From NCBI RefSeq assembly GCF_000007825.1, contig NC_004722.1:3264501-3328500 (forward strand): a DNA stretch of 64,000 bases. The letters are read 5' to 3'. This document shows, one piece after another, positions 1-7,980 of this stretch. Position 1 is the stretch's first letter, and every line of letters starts with the position of its first letter. This stretch comes from Bacillus cereus ATCC 14579 (GTDB lineage: Bacteria > Bacillota > Bacilli > Bacillales > Bacillaceae_G). The position numbers and the translations under genes are program-made. The notes beneath the pieces are model-generated. The model worked only from the letters and a program-made list of their open reading frames with translations. It searched no databases and was not told where the DNA came from.

Positions 1-2
1 CA

Positions 3-95
3 GCATAAATTTATAAGTATTTTAGTAAAAGTATGACACCTTGTATGCATCGTGACAAGTAGATTAAAACTTACGAGCTTGTACGAGTTCATTAG
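3..95. repeat. Cassette-end direct repeat, copy A
   Basis: This stretch resembles 1628-1720 closely: both carry AGCATAAAT, TTTTAGTAA, GACACCTT, ATTAAAACTTACGAG and a final TTAGTTT in the same order and spacing. Each copy lies downstream (minus sense) of a toxin/immunity pair, so it looks like the conserved 3' border of a toxin cassette. Seen directly; the border role is inferred. Confidence 0.6.
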
Positions 96-235
96 TTTCA
101 GGTTCATTTTAAGTGGTATATATTCGTAGCCAAATAAAACCTCATCTCACCTAAGCTCGTACTTTGTTTTCTGTTCTTTCATTGCACTCCATGATGATAC
201 AACCATCATTAATCTGTACTTTTTAACAGCCCATT

Positions 236-703
236 TTAAATAGCGACATCTTGATAACCTACTTCATCTACCCTTTCATTTATAAGACGAATTCCTAAAC
301 CATTTTCCTCATCCCATGAACAATCAAACGAGATCCCTACATCACGTCCATCACGAAGGAAATCATACGGAACAGAAATACCTACTAATGTTATATGTTC
401 TATTAATTGATCAACTGTTTCAATTAATGGATAATCTTCATTAAATGCAACATCATAACCAAGCTCATGCCTTTTTTGTTTATAATAATTTAAAAGTGGT
501 TGTAATATGTTATGTTGGATTTTCTCCCAATTATCCATTAATGAATTGTATGCCACATATTGACCTTCATCAAATTTACCATCATCTTCTCCTCCAATTA
601 ATAATGCTATCTCCGTGTCCTTTCCTAAAAACTTTATGGTTCTGTATCCTACCCATGTATACTGATAATCAAGTTCTCCAAAAACTTTATCATTTATTGT
701 CAT
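236..703 (-). CDS. Presumed immunity protein of orphan toxin cassette 1
   Basis: A 155-aa acidic soluble protein with no signal peptide or membrane segment. The start has a good AAGGAG site, and the gene begins 15 bp after the stop of the orphan nuclease-tip gene at 719-1465. This is the toxin-then-immunity order usual for polymorphic toxins. I do not recognise the family securely; a DUF6985-like fold is possible. Its role as inhibitor of the upstream HNH-type tip is inferred from position and size only. Confidence 0.6.
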   Translation of the reverse strand: MTINDKVFGELDYQYTWVGYRTIKFLGKDTEIALLIGGEDDGKFDEGQYVAYNSLMDNWEKIQHNILQPLLNYYKQKRHELGYDVAFNEDYPLIETVDQLIEHITLVGISVPYDFLRDGRDVGISFDCSWDEENGLGIRLINERVDEVGYQDVAI

Positions 704-718
704 TTTATAATCTCCTTA

Positions 719-1465
719 TTATTTATTTGCAAATCCTCCAGGTTCAAAAGCTCCTGCGTTTATTTCACCAACTCCACCAAGGTGTCCAAATTTGGCGTTT
801 ATTTCTGTTGGCACAAGTTGTATAGTAACTCCATCATTTAACTCATGCCATGTTAATTTATTTTTCACTCGGTATTTTTCTATATCTTTTGCCGTAATTC
901 CACCAGCTTCCATTCCAAATTGGTTTGCCAATTCTGGTGAATTATTAAGCTGATCTGCTAACCTTTCATTTGCTTGCTTAAAATTATAATCTCTAGCAGT
1001 ATTTCCTTTAGCCCCTTTTCCACCTAGCATATAATCGATTTCCAACTGTGCCTTTGCTACTGGTGAAAAATCAGGAACTCCATTTTTATACTCAATTCCA
1101 TTAATACCAGCTTCATTTAAGATTTTCTGTAACGTAGGATCTGGTGGTGGTTTTAGGGTACATAAAGACTCACCTCTAACCCCTTCAAAAACGACATTTG
1201 AATTCGTTTCTGCGGGTGTTTGCTTGAATCTTGATTCATATGTACTGGCAAATTCCTCTTGCTTGAAGGCTGGTGGAACTTCAGCCTCTCTATTACCCGT
1301 ACCCTTAACCCCACCACTCTCCAAATTCGAGACCCTACTCTGAATACTCGCCTTTGAGGCATCATGGGCTTCTTGGAATTTTCCGCTATAGTTCGTTCCA
1401 GATCTAACGACACTTCCATCTGGCATTATTTCTACACCTTTAACGAATGGGGTTACGGAGTCCAC
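719..1465 (-). CDS. Orphan polymorphic-toxin tip, HNH/ENDO VII-like (cassette 1)
   Basis: The 248-aa frame is a C-terminal toxin fragment. Residues 1-60 are nearly identical to the N-terminus of the orphan at 2423-3061 (shared SGTNYSGKFQEAHDASKAS). The C-terminus has LTWHELNDG, QLVPTEIN and FGHLGG, which matches the tryptophan-histidine pattern of HNH/ENDO VII toxin nucleases, with WHE in place of WHH. The assigned start is GTG with no convincing ribosome site. The frame stays open upstream (ENTLAK) to a TAG near 1499, so the repeat continues past the formal start. There is no secretion or delivery domain. It is probably a silent or displaced tip that becomes active after recombination with a full-length toxin gene. 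Confidence 0.65.
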   Translation of the reverse strand: MDSVTPFVKGVEIMPDGSVVRSGTNYSGKFQEAHDASKASIQSRVSNLESGGVKGTGNREAEVPPAFKQEEFASTYESRFKQTPAETNSNVVFEGVRGESLCTLKPPPDPTLQKILNEAGINGIEYKNGVPDFSPVAKAQLEIDYMLGGKGAKGNTARDYNFKQANERLADQLNNSPELANQFGMEAGGITAKDIEKYRVKNKLTWHELNDGVTIQLVPTEINAKFGHLGGVGEINAGAFEPGGFANK

Positions 1466-1497
1466 ACCTTTTGCTAATGTATTTTCAATTATATAAT
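1295..1497. repeat. 203-bp toxin-cassette direct repeat, copy 1
   Basis: This segment aligns without gaps to 2834-3036. It encodes the conserved pre-tip segment (IIENTLAK through LESGGVKGTG) at the start of both orphan toxin frames. Homology stops abruptly on the tip side, just where the two toxins diverge, as expected for a recombination joint that swaps tips. Confidence 0.85.
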
Positions 1498-1570
1498 ACT
1501 AATAATTTATGTTAGCCTGAATTCATAAAAAATAATTTCTAAAAATTTATAGCATGTCTATCTAATAAAA

Positions 1571-1606
1571 AAGCACTCGTTGCCTTTCGGAGACAATCAA
1601 GTGCTT
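1571..1606 (-). terminator. Rho-independent terminator after cassette 2
   Basis: Arms AAGCACT and AGTGCTT, followed on the minus strand by a T run. The stem resembles that of the terminator at 3125-3158, so the cassettes appear to carry related terminators. Confidence 0.7.
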
Positions 1607-1627
1607 TAAGTTCATGTATTTTTAAAT

Positions 1628-1720
1628 AGCATAAATCTGTAAGTTTTTTAGTAACAGTACGACACCTTTTATATGTCATGACAACTACTACATTAAAACT
1701 TACGAGTTTCTATCAGTTCG
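1628..1720. repeat. Cassette-end direct repeat, copy B
   Basis: Partner of 3-95. It lies between the SUKH immunity gene (ends 1967) and the terminator at 1571-1606. Confidence 0.6.
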
Positions 1721-1966
1721 TTAGTTTAATATGCATTCCATGTGTTTTGAAGTATGCACTTTTTAATAGCCTACTTTTTTTCCACTGCAAATACACTTTA
1801 TTTTCTATTCATCTACATATATGATTGTTATCTTTAACCAAGTACCACATTTTTTAGCATTCTCATGTATAAAGTATAGTTTTAGCATTTATAAAGTTAC
1901 TGTAATCCATTTCGTATATTTGCTTAATATCTTAAATTATTAATTACAACATATAAAAGTTGGTAA

Positions 1967-2407
1967 TTAAGGATTCTTCAATCCATTAATAAAATCCTTA
2001 AAGCTATCAGCTATTTTATACGTATTTTCTTCTTCACTAGACTGTGGAAAATAAAAAGAATGATCCCAATAATATACACCATGGTTTTCAGTATCTGTAA
2101 TAAGTACAATTAACCCTGAACTCGGATCATCTCCTATGATTAAACTGGTCGGTAACATATCTTCTTCAAACTCTTCATAGCATTCACTTAAATCAAAAGT
2201 TTTTTTTACACCTATACCATACAAAACATCTAAAGGGATTTCCTGATTTAATTCTTTAACAAAAAATTTACTATACCTAACTTTCGAAGTACCTCCGTTA
2301 TATTCACTTAAAAATTTTTTATAATCTTCCGGAAGTAAAAATCCTAAAAACTCTTCTAATTCTTCAATTGATTCTTCAGTTGCTTTACCAAAAGCATTTA
2401 AATTCAT
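1967..2407 (-). CDS. SMI1/KNR4 (SUKH) family immunity protein
   Basis: A 146-aa protein with the SUKH pattern: EESIEELEEFLGFLLPEDYK near the N-terminus, then FLSEYNGG, a central acidic/hydrophobic core (LIIGDDPSSGLIVL) and a final FKDFINGL. SUKH proteins are the commonest immunity family of bacterial polymorphic toxins, and they often partner nucleases with the WHH motif. The upstream orphan tip has exactly that motif. The start has a strong AGGAG site and lies 15 bp after the toxin stop. Cytosolic inhibitor by inference. Confidence 0.85.
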   Translation of the reverse strand: MNLNAFGKATEESIEELEEFLGFLLPEDYKKFLSEYNGGTSKVRYSKFFVKELNQEIPLDVLYGIGVKKTFDLSECYEEFEEDMLPTSLIIGDDPSSGLIVLITDTENHGVYYWDHSFYFPQSSEEENTYKIADSFKDFINGLKNP

Positions 2408-2422
2408 TTATTTCACTCCTAT

Positions 2423-3061
2423 TTAATCTTTTAACTTCTTAGCTAATGACATTCCACCCATATGTCGAAATCTTCTATGCATCTCTTTACTAACTTCTTG
2501 CATTGTTGTTAAATCTTGATGATGGTGCCATGTGTTTTCATCTAATTTTGGTCCATTTGGAGCTAATTCATCAGCTTTAGCAAAATCAATGTCATATCTA
2601 TTAAATTCACCTATCGGAACTTCTTGTCTTACCAACCCAGCAGATTTAAAGTCGGGAAAACCTCCAGGATAAGAAACTCGATTTGGAGGAATCTCCCAAT
2701 CAATATAAGTCCATATTCCTTCCTCACTAATTTCGATTTTCCCACCTTTTTTCTGCCATTTTTCAGGATCTCTAGAATATAAGGGTTTAGTAGATAATTG
2801 TTCCTCTGTAAATTTCACTATTTCTGGATTTTCACCCGTACCCTTAACCCCTCCACTCTCCAAATTCGAAATCCTACTCTGAATACTCGCCTTTGAGGCA
2901 TCATGGGCTTCTTGGAATTTCCCGCTATAATTCGTTCCAGATCTAACGACACTTCCATCTGGCAGTATTTCTACACCTTTAAAGATTGGGGATACGGAGT
3001 CCGCAACTTTTGCTAATGTATTTTCAATTATATAATTTTCACGACTTAATCTATCTAACAA
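2423..3061 (-). CDS. Orphan polymorphic-toxin tip, WHH-type HNH nuclease (cassette 2)
   Basis: The frame is 212 aa. Residues 1-75 are the shared pre-tip segment and the rest is a distinct tip. The C-terminus has ENTWHHHQD, MQEVSKEMHRRF and RHMGG, the signature of the HNH/ENDO VII nuclease family with a conserved WHH. The start is TTG, with AAGGA touching the start codon and an in-frame TAA two codons upstream, so a true start is doubtful. A possible promoter (TTGATA, 16 bp, TATAGA) lies at 3075-3102 on the minus strand and would give an almost leaderless transcript. There is no export domain. It is likely a stored toxin tip kept with its SUKH immunity gene. Confidence 0.7.
   Translation of the reverse strand: MLDRLSRENYIIENTLAKVADSVSPIFKGVEILPDGSVVRSGTNYSGKFQEAHDASKASIQSRISNLESGGVKGTGENPEIVKFTEEQLSTKPLYSRDPEKWQKKGGKIEISEEGIWTYIDWEIPPNRVSYPGGFPDFKSAGLVRQEVPIGEFNRYDIDFAKADELAPNGPKLDENTWHHHQDLTTMQEVSKEMHRRFRHMGGMSLAKKLKD
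2834..3036. repeat. 203-bp toxin-cassette direct repeat, copy 2
   Basis: Gap-free partner of 1295-1497, with scattered substitutions. It codes for the same pre-tip residues in the same frame. Confidence 0.85.
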
Positions 3062-3124
3062 TCCTTAAAAATAATCTATATTGATTTTCACTTATTTATC
3101 AATCTCTAATATCTCTAAGAAAAA

Positions 3125-3158
3125 AGCACTCGCTACCAATAATAGGTTTTCGAGTGCT
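3125..3158 (-). terminator. Terminator after the pentapeptide-repeat gene
   Basis: Arms AGCACTCG and CGAGTGCT with a T run on the minus strand. It begins 26 bp after the second, ancestral stop of the pentapeptide gene (3184) rather than after its premature stop (3373). Confidence 0.8.
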
Positions 3159-3183
3159 CAAATGTATATAATCCCCATCATAT

Positions 3184-3897
3184 TTAAATCATTTTTAAGA
3201 TTTGTTCCTTCACATTTTCATCAAATTTGGCTCCTTCTACCTTTGCTCCTGTCCAAACTACATTGTCAAGTTTAGCACCGGTAAAATTCGCGCCCGTAAA
3301 ATCACCATTTAAAAGGGTCGCTCCCGTTAAATCTGCGTCAGTAAAATCTGCATTTCTAGCGTTTACTTCTGATTAATTAGCATCTTCTAAATATGCTTTT
3401 TCAAAGTTACCTTCTGTAAGATTCGCGTTGCTGAATTTTGTTCCCGTACAGTCGGCCTGTTTTGCATCTATTTTATATAAATTTGCTCGTCGAAAAGTAG
3501 CATGATTTAATATCGTTCCAACTAATTCTCCATATGAAAAATCAACTTCATCAAAACATGTTTCAAAACAACTACTTATATTTATCTTTGCATATTTCAT
3601 ATTCGCTTTAGAAAAATCCGCTTCGCCAAACCTACAATCTGCAATATGTATTTCCTCTAAATTACAGCTCCTGAAATCAGCAAACTCAAAATCACAATCA
3701 AAAAAAGATGCTCTCATTAGTGAAGAAGCTCTTAAATGGACTTGTTTTGCCATGATACCCTCTGCCATCACCTCTGACAAATCTGAAAAAGTAAGATCTA
3801 AATTGCTCATATCTAGCCCATCTATAGTTTCATCATTGTATTGAGATCTATTTAATATTTCCATGACTCTTATTCTATCATTATTTTTCTCATCCAT
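3184..3897 (-). pseudogene. Pentapeptide-repeat protein interrupted by one nonsense codon
   Basis: Translation from the ATG at 3897 gives 174 aa of pentapeptide-like repeats (A(D/N)LxX units) and then a TAA at 3373-3375. The same frame continues for 62 more codons with further repeats (NADFTDADLTGATLLNG, FTGANFTGAKL) to a second TAA at 3184-3186. The premature stop sits where the repeat calls for leucine (EDAN-stop-SEV), so a single TTA to TAA change explains it. The intact form would be 237 aa. It follows the toxin and immunity genes in the operon and may be an accessory immunity-type protein. The 174-aa form may still be made. Confidence 0.75.
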
Positions 3898-3916
3898 GAT
3901 TACAAATTCCTTTCAT

Positions 3917-4696
3917 TTAACTTTCCAGATACTCCTTCCAAGCAACATTTGGAGAATAAGTTACAACCATTCGACTTTCATGAAAACTTGGCATGGCCAT
4001 TACTTGAGCTGGTTCTAAGTATTTCATTACATGTAACCAACTATCAAGTAACATATCTATATCGGCTTCTAATGGATTTTGTAAAAGGTCTATACAAATC
4101 CCACCCCAATCCAGCTCTGATACGACAGCTGGGCTATTTAGTAATAATTCCTTATCAAACATGTCTAAAATATGACCACTCAAATATGTTTTAGCGCCTA
4201 CCCCCAAAGGACCGTTAGGAAGAAACCTTACCGGTATAGGTAAGGCAGACATATTCATCCACATATGTAACCGTTCACGTTCTGTATTCCATGGATAAGA
4301 CGCTTTCCAAAAGATTTGCGACACCCCAAAACGTGGTTTTACAATTTCTGCGATTTGATCGGATAACTCAAAAAAAGCAGACCATAAACTTTTAGGTATT
4401 GATTTATGAAACTCAAACTCAAGATATGACCTATGACTCCAGTTAACTTTAAAGCTTCCTCTATAGTGCACTGCTTTATCACGATACAAATGTACTTCTG
4501 ATACTTTACGTTCCAAAATCACCTTTTCAAGAATTTCCTCACGATTATATTCTACCCGTACAGTTTCACTGTTACCCCAATGAGTAGGAGCAAATTTTTC
4601 ATTCGAATCAAACACGCTCAAAAGACGACCTAGTATCTCTTCCTGATTAATCGATACTGTAGGATACATTGCAATTGTAAAATAATTAGGTTTCAT
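3917..4696 (-). CDS. Presumed immunity protein of the main T7SS toxin
   Basis: A 259-aa soluble protein encoded 42 bp after the toxin stop and preceded by AGGGGG. It has no signal peptide. Visible features are a W-rich core (HWGNS, WSHRSYLEFEF, FWKASYPW) and a C-terminal AWKEYL. It resembles large immunity proteins of the Imm52 type, but I cannot confirm the family from sequence alone. Position immediately behind a toxin with a nuclease-like tip makes inhibition of that tip the likeliest role. Confidence 0.6.
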   Translation of the reverse strand: MKPNYFTIAMYPTVSINQEEILGRLLSVFDSNEKFAPTHWGNSETVRVEYNREEILEKVILERKVSEVHLYRDKAVHYRGSFKVNWSHRSYLEFEFHKSIPKSLWSAFFELSDQIAEIVKPRFGVSQIFWKASYPWNTERERLHMWMNMSALPIPVRFLPNGPLGVGAKTYLSGHILDMFDKELLLNSPAVVSELDWGGICIDLLQNPLEADIDMLLDSWLHVMKYLEPAQVMAMPSFHESRMVVTYSPNVAWKEYLES

Positions 4697-4738
4697 TTAA
4701 ATCCCCCTTAATACTAAAAAGTAAAGTTACATACTTAT

Positions 4739-6547
4739 CTATATTTTTATCCATATACCTCCACCAGGGATATCTGGGTGCGCCCCCCACTTATGTGTCA
4801 CTTTACCACTATTTGGATCAGTATAGAAAATGTCACTCTCTTTCGCTAAAGGCCCACTTGGTCTTGGATGAGGAGGAATCCCATTCAAATCGGGTTTATC
4901 GCTTGATATTGTCACAATATGACTTCCATTTTTATCTTCGAGCATCTCTCTTTCAGCTCGCATTTGGCTGTCATTATGAATAACGTGTTCTTTGTCACTT
5001 ATTTTGTGTTTGTGATCATGAACTAAATCGATTTCATCCTTAGCATTACGACCTATACTATCTGGACGCGTAAGATGCCCTTCACTGGATGTATACGTAA
5101 CAACCTTGCCAGAGTTATTGTCCTCTAATGTACGATTTAGGTGTTCTCCCAAAGCTTTTCTTCCTTTTATTTCTTCTTCTCTTCCACGCTCTTGACTTTT
5201 CTTTAAATTTTCACGCTTAACATCCCACTCTTTACGTTCTAAAGGCTCTTTTGTTTCTTCACAATGACGATTATACCTAATGTTATCTGCTTCCTTATAA
5301 TCCCCCCGTGCTTTGGCTTCATCTATTTTTATTCGATAGTATTTTTCTCTCTCCGGGGTTAGTTTAATTTTGTTTGGGTTTGCGTTACTACCACCACTAC
5401 CCTTAGCAAGTTGATAAGCGTCATCCTTAGCTGCCGTACTTGCCTTTGAAAACTTTCCAGCTACTTCTCCAACAGTTGAAGATTCTATATAAGGAAGCTT
5501 CATTCCTATTCCAGTATCCACCATCCTAACTGCTACTGGAATAGGAGTATTTTTCATAGCATCTAGTGCATTTTTTAAAGTCTTATTTTCCTTAAGCGAT
5601 TGTACCACATTTTTACCCAAATTTGGATTAAAACCAGGCATTCCTTCTTTGAATTTTAATAATTTGGCTAAATCAGCTAATTCACTCGTCCCTTTGAATG
5701 CTTTTACTCCTTTTCCTACCGCTCCAACAACTGGGATTGCATCTAATCCGCCAAAAATGATGTTTCCTACCCGCTCTTCTTGGCTCAATTTCCGGTGTGT
5801 TCCCCAGTCTTCTCCGTCGATACCACTTTTTATTTGTACAGCGCCGTATACTACTGCGGCAGCGGCCCCGAGTGGTGGACAAAGGATTGTTGTGATGATG
5901 ATTCCTACGCCTATTCCTATGTCTCGCACCATTTCTAGTTTTTTCTGTTCATCTTCTATCGATTTGTATTCAAATCCTCGTGTGGATGGGACCACTTTCT
6001 TGTATTCTTCATAATTTAATTTTGCATCTGGATTTTGTTTTTTTAGTTCTTCGTACTCCGCTCTCAGTACGTTATCAAATGCAGGTGAATCTTTAAAAAT
6101 ATCTTCTACTGTTATTTTATCTTTCTTCTTCTGTATTGTTTGTGGTACACTTCCGTAGCCCGCATGCGCACCTGGTAATACTGTCGTTGTTGTAGAGCCA
6201 ATTCGGTTATTTGTTTCAAAACTGAGAATAGATGTATCTCTCATTTTTTGAGCGAATTTATCCATTTCTACTAAAAAAGGTTTATCTATATGTTCAGAGA
6301 CTAATCGACCTGCTTCTCCGCAATATTTTTGTAATGTCGAATAGCTATCAAGTAATTCCCCGATTTTTTGCGATTGATCTTTAGGATTAAAATGTATACT
6401 ACCATCCGAGTCTAAATCTCGTATTCTTCCATCAATTCTTTTTAATGATTCATTTGCTTCCCGTAATTTCATGAGTGCATCTTTTGTAATTCGATTCATA
6501 CCATCCCCCATGTTTTGCCATGGTTCAGGTCTATATTTCACATCCAT
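4739..6547 (-). CDS. Type VII-secreted polymorphic toxin with nuclease-like tip
   Basis: A 602-aa effector. The N-terminal ~130 residues are helical and WXG/LXG-like. A glycine/alanine-rich hydrophobic stretch near 210-240 (GVGIIITTILCPPLGAAAAV) precedes a pre-toxin segment (FGGLDAIPVVGAVGKG, ~264-285) typical of polymorphic toxins. After a serine/glycine linker near 395, the tip carries RPDSIG, EIDLVHDHKHK (~505-515) and DSQMRAERE, a pattern like restriction-endonuclease-fold (Tox-REase) nucleases: Asp, Asp-x-Lys-like motif, then Gln. The start has a GGGGGG site. It is the third-last gene of a minus-strand operon with WXG100-type partners. Nuclease activity is inferred. The tip shares nothing with the two orphan cassettes downstream. 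Confidence 0.7.
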   Translation of the reverse strand: MDVKYRPEPWQNMGDGMNRITKDALMKLREANESLKRIDGRIRDLDSDGSIHFNPKDQSQKIGELLDSYSTLQKYCGEAGRLVSEHIDKPFLVEMDKFAQKMRDTSILSFETNNRIGSTTTTVLPGAHAGYGSVPQTIQKKKDKITVEDIFKDSPAFDNVLRAEYEELKKQNPDAKLNYEEYKKVVPSTRGFEYKSIEDEQKKLEMVRDIGIGVGIIITTILCPPLGAAAAVVYGAVQIKSGIDGEDWGTHRKLSQEERVGNIIFGGLDAIPVVGAVGKGVKAFKGTSELADLAKLLKFKEGMPGFNPNLGKNVVQSLKENKTLKNALDAMKNTPIPVAVRMVDTGIGMKLPYIESSTVGEVAGKFSKASTAAKDDAYQLAKGSGGSNANPNKIKLTPEREKYYRIKIDEAKARGDYKEADNIRYNRHCEETKEPLERKEWDVKRENLKKSQERGREEEIKGRKALGEHLNRTLEDNNSGKVVTYTSSEGHLTRPDSIGRNAKDEIDLVHDHKHKISDKEHVIHNDSQMRAEREMLEDKNGSHIVTISSDKPDLNGIPPHPRPSGPLAKESDIFYTDPNSGKVTHKWGAHPDIPGGGIWIKI

Positions 6548-6580
6548 CTCGTTTTCATCCCCCCAGCCGTATGGTGATTT

Positions 6581-6907
6581 CTACAACTTACTTAATATTT
6601 CACGTAATTGTTCGTCCTTTTCAAGCATTTCTACACATACATTTCCTACAACTGTCGCTGACCTAGAATAGTGTTCAGCCAATTCTAGTGTTTTGTGTAA
6701 TATATCAGGATATTTTTCAATTACTCTCATCGCTTCACCTTTTTGATAAAAATCACAGCTTAATAAACTCTCAATATTCGTTCCAATGACGTCTACATGG
6801 ATTTTATATATATTTTCTAACTTCATTACTATATCTAGTAGTTCTTGAAAATTAACTAATACTTCTTCTCCACCACCAGAACCACTATCTCCCATTGATA
6901 CTTGCAT
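6581..6907 (-). CDS. Small helical WXG100-like partner of the T7SS toxin
   Basis: A 108-aa, mostly helical cytosolic protein with a serine/glycine-rich N-terminus. Its ATG overlaps the stop of the upstream gene (TAATG), so the two are translationally coupled. It sits directly before the toxin. Size, helix content and position fit the small helical partners that bind the N-terminal domain of LXG/WXG effectors for export, but no WXG motif is visible. Function is inferred from context. Confidence 0.6.
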   Translation of the reverse strand: MQVSMGDSGSGGGEEVLVNFQELLDIVMKLENIYKIHVDVIGTNIESLLSCDFYQKGEAMRVIEKYPDILHKTLELAEHYSRSATVVGNVCVEMLEKDEQLREILSKL

Positions 6908-7626
6908 TATTGAATACCTCCTAACGAGAATTGTCTCGGGTCAATTAACTTTTTATATGGCATTTTTAACACGTCATACAATTTCTTATTAACCGCATAG
7001 AGGCTCACCCAGTCATATTGATTACGATCTACATCTATTTGAACGAAATCTTCTCCTTCAGTGAAATATAAGAAACATTCCCATTTTCCTCCTCTATTAC
7101 TTCGAGGCCTCGTATACGTTTCTATCGCTATAACGTTTTTATTTGATAAATCTTTTTCCTCAAATGTTTGTTGTTCTTCTTCTGTCATTCTCTTTGAGAA
7201 AAATGTATCTTCTATTTCCCTCGGTTCTCTCAATAAGAAAGGGATGCGTGTTAATAAGGAAAAATATACGTCTGGCTTTGGTATGTAGTCGATCTCGTAT
7301 TTTTTATTTGGTTCTATTTCCGTTAATACAGCCACTCGGTCTTTATCCTCTTTCAAAAAGCCAATTAATACATTATTCATTCTCGTGTATTCATGACAAC
7401 TTTCATATTCCTTTAATAGTTCAATTATTTGAAAAGCTGCAGGGGTAATTCCATTTTCACTTGTAAGTAGGCCTTTTTCTTTTAAACTCGTAGTTGCTTT
7501 CGTGACACATTCTGCATCAAGTAAAATAATTGCGTCACGGTTTGGCAATCCAAATATATCGGTAACCCCAGCTGCACCTGCGAGAACATATAATTCAGCA
7601 GGTGCAAAACTCATTTCTTTCCCCAT
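6907..7626 (-). CDS. T7SS-associated protein, DUF5081-like
   Basis: A 239-aa protein without signal peptide or membrane segment. The N-terminus (AELYVLAGAAG, GLPNRDAIILLD) and the mixed alpha/beta body resemble the DUF5081/EspG-like proteins encoded with WXG100 and LXG genes in Bacillus. Such proteins are suspected chaperones of secretion substrates. The start has GAGGG at proper distance. It lies between the WXG100 gene and the small helical partner. The family call is from memory of the pattern. Confidence 0.55.
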   Translation of the reverse strand: MGKEMSFAPAELYVLAGAAGVTDIFGLPNRDAIILLDAECVTKATTSLKEKGLLTSENGITPAAFQIIELLKEYESCHEYTRMNNVLIGFLKEDKDRVAVLTEIEPNKKYEIDYIPKPDVYFSLLTRIPFLLREPREIEDTFFSKRMTEEEQQTFEEKDLSNKNVIAIETYTRPRSNRGGKWECFLYFTEGEDFVQIDVDRNQYDWVSLYAVNKKLYDVLKMPYKKLIDPRQFSLGGIQ

Positions 7627-7648
7627 TCTTTTATCCCTCGTTTCTCCA

Positions 7649-7954
7649 TCACACTTGTTTTATCGCCCTTACTTCCGATTTATCTCCGTACGTTTGAATG
7701 CTTTTATCTAACTCTTTCAAAGCTTTCGTATGTCCTTCAAATGCCTCTACCATTTCTGAATTATATTGAATGATTAAATCAAGATAACTTAAAAATGCAT
7801 CTCTCGTTTTTCCATTCCATTTCGCACCTGTGACATATGCTTTTAAGTCTTTCGCTTGGTTTAAAGAATCCTTCATACCATTTTCAATGTTTTGTGCGTA
7901 AGAAATGGCACTTGCAGTGTTACTTCCTATAATTTCAACCTCTTTACCACTCAT
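7649..7954 (-). CDS. WXG100 family type VII secretion protein
   Basis: A 101-aa ESAT-6-like protein: two helices joined by a turn with W46-N-G48 (AKWNGKTRD), the defining WXG motif. I chose the ATG at 7954 because GGAGGG lies seven bases before it; the ATG at 7969 overlaps that site. Such proteins are exported as dimers by the type VII (Ess/Yuk) machinery and often escort effectors. It is second in a minus-strand operon that ends in the toxin/immunity genes. No secretion ATPase is encoded in the window. Confidence 0.85.
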   Translation of the reverse strand: MSGKEVEIIGSNTASAISYAQNIENGMKDSLNQAKDLKAYVTGAKWNGKTRDAFLSYLDLIIQYNSEMVEAFEGHTKALKELDKSIQTYGDKSEVRAIKQV

Positions 7955-7980
7955 GTTGGTTCCCTCCATTCTTTGTATGC

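Larger units (their letters stand above)
1466..1966. other. Gap between orphan toxin cassettes
   Basis: No convincing gene. It holds the 5' continuation of the 203-bp repeat (to 1497), a minus-sense terminator (1571-1606) and copy B of the cassette-end repeat (1628-1720). The rest (about 1750-1966) is AT-rich with no recognised signal. No clear promoter was seen for the orphan toxin at 719-1465. Confidence 0.6.

Noticed and set aside
5649..6014. 121-codon plus-strand frame inside the toxin gene
   Set aside because: Antisense to the well-supported toxin; no start signal or family.
4739..6547. Idea that the two orphan tips derive from the intact toxin in this window
   Set aside because: The 203-bp pre-tip arm has no counterpart in that toxin's sequence, so it is not their direct parent.
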